Source of the DNA: Cloacimonetes bacterium UBA3900
GTDB lineage: Bacteria > Cloacimonadota > Cloacimonadia > Cloacimonadales > Cloacimonadaceae
Assembly: GCA_002391675.1 (NCBI GenBank)
Contig: DGFM01000041.1
Span: forward strand, 29,662-74,888
Direction of reading: 5' to 3'
DNA length: 45,227 nucleotides
Of the stretch, positions 40,932 through 45,227 are shown piece by piece (positions within the stretch are counted from its first letter, which is position 1; every line of letters starts with the position of its first letter). The position numbers and the translations under genes are program-made. The notes under the pieces are model-generated. The model had not been told where the DNA came from. It made no database searches and saw nothing but the letters and a program-made list of their open reading frames with translations.

Positions 40932-41804
40932 ATGTCGGATCAACAGCTCACAAACACCATCCTCAGGGCAGAAGCTCTGATGAAAAGCAACTGGATCCAC
41001 GGCTTGAACCTGCTGGAAAAGGCGGTGAAGGACTATCCGGAGGATCCCAGACCTTACATGAGTCTGGCCGAGTTTTACATCCGGCGTCAGCTCTTCGATA
41101 AGGCCATCAAAAACCTGCAAACCGCATCCAAACTGGCCCCCCAGAACGACAGCATCAAGTATCTGCTGGGCAATTGCTACTTTGCCACCGGCGACTATCG
41201 CACCGCCATCGTCTATTATGACATGATCAAAAATCCCTTCACGGATGTTCAATACAACAAAGCCCTGGCCCTGGCTCACTTGGGCGAAACCAACCAGTGC
41301 ATAGCGCTCACCAAAGAGCTGCTGAACAAGGTGGACAACCTGCCCTTCCTCTATTTTCTGCTGGTGGAGCAGCTCTTGCGGCTTTCAGAATATGATGAAG
41401 CGTTAGCCTACATCCGCCGGGCGGAGCAAAAAGTGGGCAAGCACGGGCACCTGATGTTTCTCAAAGCCATCGTCTATGCCCAGGATCAAAAGTGGCTGCA
41501 GGCCTATAACGCCTTCACCGAGGCAGACCGCATCCGGCCCCTCAAAGAGCCAAACTACCTCTTTTCTTATGCCATGAGCGCTCTGCACACCGGCTTGGAC
41601 GACAAGGCGATAGAGATACTCTTCAGAGCTGTGGAAAAAGATCCCTACAACCACGCTCTTTACGAGCAAATCCTGCGTCTGCAGATCAGGAAAGGCAGAT
41701 ATAAAGATGCCATTGAGACGGTGGAAAAAGCCGAGAAATACATCACCCGCTTCACCCCCGTCCTCAACCTCCTCAAGAGCAGGATAAAGCAGGAAGACAC
41801 TTGA
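40932..41804 (+). CDS. Tetratricopeptide repeat protein
   Basis: The start at 40932 lies 1 nt after the protease stop and gives 290 aa. An earlier in-frame ATG would be inside the protease gene. At least seven TPR-like helix pairs are visible, for example HGLNLLEKAVKDYPEDPRPY, YIRRQLFDKAIKNLQTASKL and NDSIKYLLGNCYFATGDYRT, then YDEALAYIRRAEQK and DDKAIEILFRAVEKDPYNHA. No signal peptide or enzymatic domain is present, so it is probably a cytoplasmic scaffold. Its partner is unknown. The stop overlaps the manA TTG start, implying coupling. Confidence 0.85.
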   Translation: MSDQQLTNTILRAEALMKSNWIHGLNLLEKAVKDYPEDPRPYMSLAEFYIRRQLFDKAIKNLQTASKLAPQNDSIKYLLGNCYFATGDYRTAIVYYDMIKNPFTDVQYNKALALAHLGETNQCIALTKELLNKVDNLPFLYFLLVEQLLRLSEYDEALAYIRRAEQKVGKHGHLMFLKAIVYAQDQKWLQAYNAFTEADRIRPLKEPNYLFSYAMSALHTGLDDKAIEILFRAVEKDPYNHALYEQILRLQIRKGRYKDAIETVEKAEKYITRFTPVLNLLKSRIKQEDT

Positions 41805-42949
41805 TCTACCCTCTCAAAGGCAGTTTGCAAAACTACGCTTGGGGCTCAGATAGCTACATCCAGGAGCTGATCGGCATCTCCACGCCTGAACCTTTGGCAG
41901 AATTGTGGCTGGGAGCGCATCACAAGGCACCTGCCCGCATAAATGGGCAAACCCTGGATGCTTTCCTGAAGGCAAATCCCCATCTGGCCGGCACAAGCTA
42001 TTCTGAAGAGCAACCCCTGCCTTATCTGATGAAGGTTTTGGCTGCACAAAAGCCGCTTTCTATCCAGGTTCATCCCAATAAAGCTCAGGCTTTGGCAGGC
42101 TTTGAGCGTGAAAACAAGCAGGGCCTGCCTCTGGACGACCCCAAGCGCAACTACCGCGATGCCAACCACAAGCTGGAGCTCATCTGCGCACTCACGCCTT
42201 TTGAAGCTATGTGCGGCTTCAGGGCTTTTGACCGGATAGCCGAAGCTCTGCAAACGGTTGGCCTCAGCACCGAGGTCGCCGCCTGCCGGCAGTTTTGCGC
42301 ACAGCCCGATCCCCAAAGCTGGAAAGAATGCTTTGCCGCCCTCTTGAGCCTGGAGAGCGATATTTTGACCCAAACTCTGGAGAATATCAAGCGTTTAGAC
42401 TCGAGCACCTGGGCCCGGGAACAGGCCTGGATAGAAAAGCTGACCGAGCTGTATCCCCAGGATTGCGGCGTCCTCGCCCCGCTCTATCTGAATCTCGTGC
42501 AGCTGCAGCCCTTGGAGGCACTGTTTCTGGATGCGGGCACACCGCACGCCTATCTGCAGGGTGCAGGAATAGAAGTGATGACCGCATCGGACAACGTCCT
42601 GCGCGCCGGACTCACCTCAAAACATGTAGACCTCTGTGAGCTGAGCAAGGTCTTGGTCTTTGAGCCTCTGGATTTGGAAGTCCTGAAGCTTAACGGCAGC
42701 TCTTCTGCCCTTCGCTTCTTCAGCCACGAAGCCCGGGAGTTCAAGCTGGGCTATGCGCCGGTAAATGCGGTATCCACACTGGATTTGCGCTTGGATACAC
42801 CCGCTATCATCCTCTGTATGGAGGGAAGGCTCAATTGCCGCCAGAAATCCTCCAAAATCGAGCTCCGGAGGGGAGAGGCAGCTTTTTGCGATGCCGGCGA
42901 GCAAGAGATAAGCATCGCCGGAGAGGGTGCTTTTTTTGTGGTGATGTGA
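41801..42949 (+). CDS. manA: Mannose-6-phosphate isomerase, class I
   Basis: The 382-aa enzyme interconverts fructose-6-phosphate and mannose-6-phosphate, feeding GDP-mannose for surface glycans. Zinc ligands are visible as Gln89 and His91 (SIQVHPNK), Glu126 (ANHKLELICAL) and His249 (GTPHAYLQG). The signature IEVMTASDNVLRAGLTSKHVD follows. The start is TTG at 41801 within the TPR stop (TTGA), with the N-terminus MIYPLKGSLQNYAWGS fitting the family. It is the last gene of the tilS run. No clear terminator follows before the next promoter at 43002. Confidence 0.94.
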   Translation: MIYPLKGSLQNYAWGSDSYIQELIGISTPEPLAELWLGAHHKAPARINGQTLDAFLKANPHLAGTSYSEEQPLPYLMKVLAAQKPLSIQVHPNKAQALAGFERENKQGLPLDDPKRNYRDANHKLELICALTPFEAMCGFRAFDRIAEALQTVGLSTEVAACRQFCAQPDPQSWKECFAALLSLESDILTQTLENIKRLDSSTWAREQAWIEKLTELYPQDCGVLAPLYLNLVQLQPLEALFLDAGTPHAYLQGAGIEVMTASDNVLRAGLTSKHVDLCELSKVLVFEPLDLEVLKLNGSSSALRFFSHEAREFKLGYAPVNAVSTLDLRLDTPAIILCMEGRLNCRQKSSKIELRRGEAAFCDAGEQEISIAGEGAFFVVM

Positions 42950-43001
42950 GCCACTCAAGCCGCATAACCACTTGCTTTGCAGCCCAAGAGATCAATTGAG
43001 C

Positions 43002-43030
43002 TTGACATTTTGTCGCTCCAAAATTAAACT
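43002..43030 (+). promoter_or_regulatory. Promoter of the CapA-like gene
   Basis: TTGACA (43002-43007), a 17-nt spacer and TAAACT (43025-43030), four of six -10 matches. A GGAG ribosome site at 43051-43054 precedes the TTG start by 6 nt. Confidence 0.55.
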
Positions 43031-43060
43031 GCAACCCGATTAACAAGATAGGAGTAGACC

Positions 43061-44218
43061 TTGGGAGACCTCTCTGTGCACAACACCCGCAAACAAAGCC
43101 CTAACACCTTTGGCCCCAGAAGGATAGGCCGTGCTTTTGCCATAGTTTTGTTTTGCCTGGGTGTCTTGTTTTCCACTCAGCCACCGTTCACCCTGCACGC
43201 CGATCTGGAACCTTTACAGCTGAGCACAGAGAGCCTTAAACACAATCAAATCAAGGTGGTAGCAGTGGGAGACATCATGCTGGGCTCAAACTATCCCTCC
43301 CGCAGCTCCCTGCCTCCCAATGATGGAGCGGATATGCTGACCGCAGCGCTACCCTACTTCCAGGGAGCGGATATCCTCTTTGGAAACCTGGAAGGTGTGT
43401 TGTTGACGGGCTCCGGCACCCCCAAAGCGGGAACTGGCTCCGGCAAAGTGTATTCCTTCAAATCCCCGGATCATTACGTTACACACCTCAAAAACGCCGG
43501 CTTCAACCTGCTCAACTTGGCCAACAACCACTCCAACGACTTTGGCGCCAAGGGCAGAAATAATACCATGCGCCTCTTGGATGAAGCGGGAATTCACTAT
43601 GCCGGCTTGCTGGAGTGTCCCACCAAGGTGTTTGAGGTAAACGGTTTGAAGGTGGGATTTTGTGGCTTTGCGCCCAACCGCGCCACCCTGAAACTGAACG
43701 ACTATGAACAGGTGAGGCAGACCATCCGGAATCTCAAGCAAGAAGCAGATATCGTGATCGTATCCTTCCACGGCGGCGCTGAGGGAACTTCACGCCAGCA
43801 CGTCACCAAAAAGACCGAATACTTCTACGGCGAAAACCGCGGCAACCCTTACAGCTTTGCCAGAGTGGCCATAGATGCAGGTGCAGACCTTGTCCTGGGT
43901 CATGGGCCTCACGTCCCCCGCGCGGTTGATCTCTACAAAGACAGGCTCATCGTCTATTCCCTGGGCAATTTTGCCACCTACAAGCTCTTTGCCCTGGGCG
44001 GTTCTTTGGGACTCGCACCCATATTTTCCATCAATCTCGCATCAGATGGCACCTTCATCGACGCCCAAATCACCTCCATGATCCAAAGAGGCAAGGGCGG
44101 GCCGGTTCCGGATGAAAACAACGCCGCCCTCAAGAAAATCATCCGGCTCACCAAGGCAGATTTCCCCAATCTACCCTTGGAAATCACCGAAGATGGGCAG
44201 ATCAAAAGAGCCTTTTGA
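43061..44218 (+). CDS. CapA-family (PGA_cap) metallophosphoesterase-fold protein
   Basis: The 385-aa protein starts with TTG, 6 nt after GGAG. A basic N-region of about 24 residues and a hydrophobic segment (AFAIVLFCLGVLFSTQPPFTL, about 27-47) make a signal peptide or membrane anchor. The calcineurin-like CapA pattern follows: VVAVGDIMLGSNYP (about 67), ILFGNLEGVLL, LNLANNHSNDFGAKG, DIVIVSFHGGAEG, GHGPHVPRAVDLYKDRLIVY and SLGNF. CapA proteins take part in poly-gamma-glutamate capsule assembly in Bacillus. In most other bacteria the role of the family is unknown, and no capB/capC neighbours are present here. It is monocistronic by its own promoter. Confidence 0.88.
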   Translation: MGDLSVHNTRKQSPNTFGPRRIGRAFAIVLFCLGVLFSTQPPFTLHADLEPLQLSTESLKHNQIKVVAVGDIMLGSNYPSRSSLPPNDGADMLTAALPYFQGADILFGNLEGVLLTGSGTPKAGTGSGKVYSFKSPDHYVTHLKNAGFNLLNLANNHSNDFGAKGRNNTMRLLDEAGIHYAGLLECPTKVFEVNGLKVGFCGFAPNRATLKLNDYEQVRQTIRNLKQEADIVIVSFHGGAEGTSRQHVTKKTEYFYGENRGNPYSFARVAIDAGADLVLGHGPHVPRAVDLYKDRLIVYSLGNFATYKLFALGGSLGLAPIFSINLASDGTFIDAQITSMIQRGKGGPVPDENNAALKKIIRLTKADFPNLPLEITEDGQIKRAF

Positions 44219-44311
44219 TTGAAATAGTAGCCGAACCACATTCGAATCATCAAGATAACTTCAACCCAAGCATCATATTTGCACTAAAACAAAAAAAGCA
44301 CAAAGTTTTTA

Positions 44312-44340
44312 TTGGCTTTATTGGCGCAAACTCTTATACT
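44312..44340 (+). promoter_or_regulatory. Promoter of the small outer-membrane-like gene
   Basis: TTGGCT (44312-44317), a 17-nt spacer and TATACT (44335-44340), a good -10. The leader is about 57 nt. Confidence 0.55.
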
Positions 44341-44403
44341 ATCTATGTGCCGGGTCTATATCGGACTTAAAGTAGGCATAAAATAAAACACATGGAGAAA
44401 CAC

Positions 44404-44952
44404 ATGAAAAAGTATCTATTGATCGTCGTCGCAATTATGGCAGTAAGTGCCGTTTTTGCCTTCCAACCAAGCAGCATGCTGATCGGCGGAACATTCGAAT
44501 TCAAATCCGAAAAAGATGATTCCGATGCCGACGCTTTCAGCACCGTCGCCTTTTATCCTCAATTGAGCGGCTTTGTGATCGAAAACCTGAGCGCAGACCT
44601 CATCGTAAACATCCTGAGCCAGAGCACCGATGGCTACAAAGCTTCGTCCATTGGCCTTGGAGCCGGTGCCAGGTATTTCTTCAGAAACCTTTACGGCGGA
44701 GCAGACTTTACCTATGCTTTGAACAATGAAGAAGTCAAATTTCTCATAACTACCCAGAAAACAAAGTATAACGCCATGTATCTTACCCCCAAGATCGGCT
44801 ATCTCGCCCCCATCCTTCCCAACACCTATATCGACCTGCAAGGCTACTACAAGCTGGGCCTGGGCGAATACACCGGTGACTATGAAGATGTGGACAACGA
44901 AGAAAGCTGCCTTGGCATACGCTTGGGAGTGCAATTTAACCTGGACATCTAA
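44404..44952 (+). CDS. Small putative outer-membrane beta-barrel protein
   Basis: ATG at 44404 is chosen because GGAG (44395-44398) lies just before it. An ATG at 44392 would overlap that ribosome site. The 182-aa product has a signal peptide (MKKYLLIVVAIMAVSAVFA|F). The remaining ~163 residues show alternating beta-strand patterns with Gly and aromatic residues (MLIGGTFEFKSE, SIGLGAGARYFFRNLYGGADFTY, YLTPKIGYLAPILPNTYIDL, CLGIRLGVQFNLDI). This resembles eight-stranded barrels of the OmpX/OmpW type or outer-membrane beta-barrel domains of FCB bacteria. Function is unknown. Confidence 0.72.
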   Translation: MKKYLLIVVAIMAVSAVFAFQPSSMLIGGTFEFKSEKDDSDADAFSTVAFYPQLSGFVIENLSADLIVNILSQSTDGYKASSIGLGAGARYFFRNLYGGADFTYALNNEEVKFLITTQKTKYNAMYLTPKIGYLAPILPNTYIDLQGYYKLGLGEYTGDYEDVDNEESCLGIRLGVQFNLDI

Positions 44953-44978
44953 ATCTTAAGTATATATCGTTTTACACA

Positions 44979-45011
44979 ACCTGGGGCCCTTTGGGGGTCT
45001 CAGGTTTTTTT
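44979..45011 (+). terminator. Intrinsic terminator after the barrel gene
   Basis: ACCTG...CAGGT with internal CCC/GGG pairing, followed by TTTTTTT. Confidence 0.85.
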
Positions 45012-45104
45012 GGCTGCACCCTCCATACGCCTTTCACGCCTCCGGGATGCGGGTGTTAACTTTATTGACATACTCCCCGGCTTTTCACCCATCCTCGCCT
45101 GCCA

Positions 45105-45227
45105 AAAAGTGTTCAAAAAACGGCCTTAATTTGTTTGCAAAATCCAGAGAATTCCGAAACAATTGACTTTTCGCCTGTCCTCGCCCACCCTCGGGTTTCC
45201 TTGGCTCTCGTTTGCGTAACTCTTGGG
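45105..45227 (-). repeat. Palindromic dispersed element, copy 3 (runs off the window)
   Basis: Read on the minus strand the end begins CCCAAGAGTTACGCAAACGA, then GAGCCAAGGAAACCCGAGGG, matching 28962-29040 base for base with few changes. GACTTTTCG and GTTTGCAAAA continue the match. The element probably extends beyond 45227. Confidence 0.65.

Noticed and set aside
44392..44403. ATG at 44392 as start of the barrel protein
   Set aside because: The GGAG ribosome site lies within its first codons. Starting at 44404 gives a clean signal peptide MKKYLLIVV.

Overview
The window looks like a chromosomal segment of a Gram-negative, FCB-group anaerobe, most likely Cloacimonadota. This is inferred from very long secreted proteins built from choice-of-anchor J/D, FN3 and CARDB-type modules, one protein with a FlgD/type IX-like C-terminal domain, and a bacterial rpmH-rnpA-yidD-yidC-jag cluster. 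No marker gene proves the assignment. All genes found lie on the + strand.

Layout. (1) 1-4384: one tightly packed operon, rpmH, rnpA, yidD, yidC, jag/khpB and a metallo-beta-lactamase-fold hydrolase, covering ribosome, RNase P and membrane-protein insertion. (2) 4385-24034: an accessory region with three giant paralogous secreted proteins (1677, 2102 and 1682 aa). Each has its own TTGACA promoter, a ~470-480 nt leader and an intrinsic terminator. The leaders share primary sequence and a nested hairpin arm whose helices carry compensatory changes. A fourth copy of the arm (core 4898-4999) precedes no gene and ends in a perfect intrinsic terminator (5029-5076). (3) 24703-28246: a two-gene unit, a small two-repeat secreted protein followed by an 868-aa PEGA/FN3-like protein with a FlgD-like C-terminal domain. 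Its leader contains blocks complementary, in antisense order, to the conserved loop region of the other leaders. (4) 28247-29490: gene-free, full of short dispersed repeats and palindromes. (5) 29552-42949: a nine-gene overlapping run, tilS, hpt, ftsH, hslV, hslU, pgeF-like, a FapA/DUF342 protein, a tricorn-like S41 protease, a TPR protein and manA. (6) 43061-44952: a CapA-like phosphoesterase and a small putative outer-membrane beta-barrel protein, each with its own promoter, then a terminator and another dispersed repeat at the window edge.

The most interesting item is the leader RNA family. It comprises three cis copies on giant surface-protein genes, one stand-alone terminated copy, and a neighbouring secreted-protein leader with matching antisense blocks. 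Together they could form an RNA-based circuit coordinating surface-protein expression. The RNA is inferred from sequence comparison within this window only. Covariance analysis on related genomes and RNA-seq would decide it.

Intergenic DNA also carries several families of short dispersed words (CACGGATGAA/CACGGATTTA, CACGAATTA, AACAACTGGC, a ~70-bp GGTACCTTCGG element, an ~80-bp inverted pair and a palindrome-rich element). They cluster just upstream of the -35 boxes of the secreted-protein promoters and of tilS.
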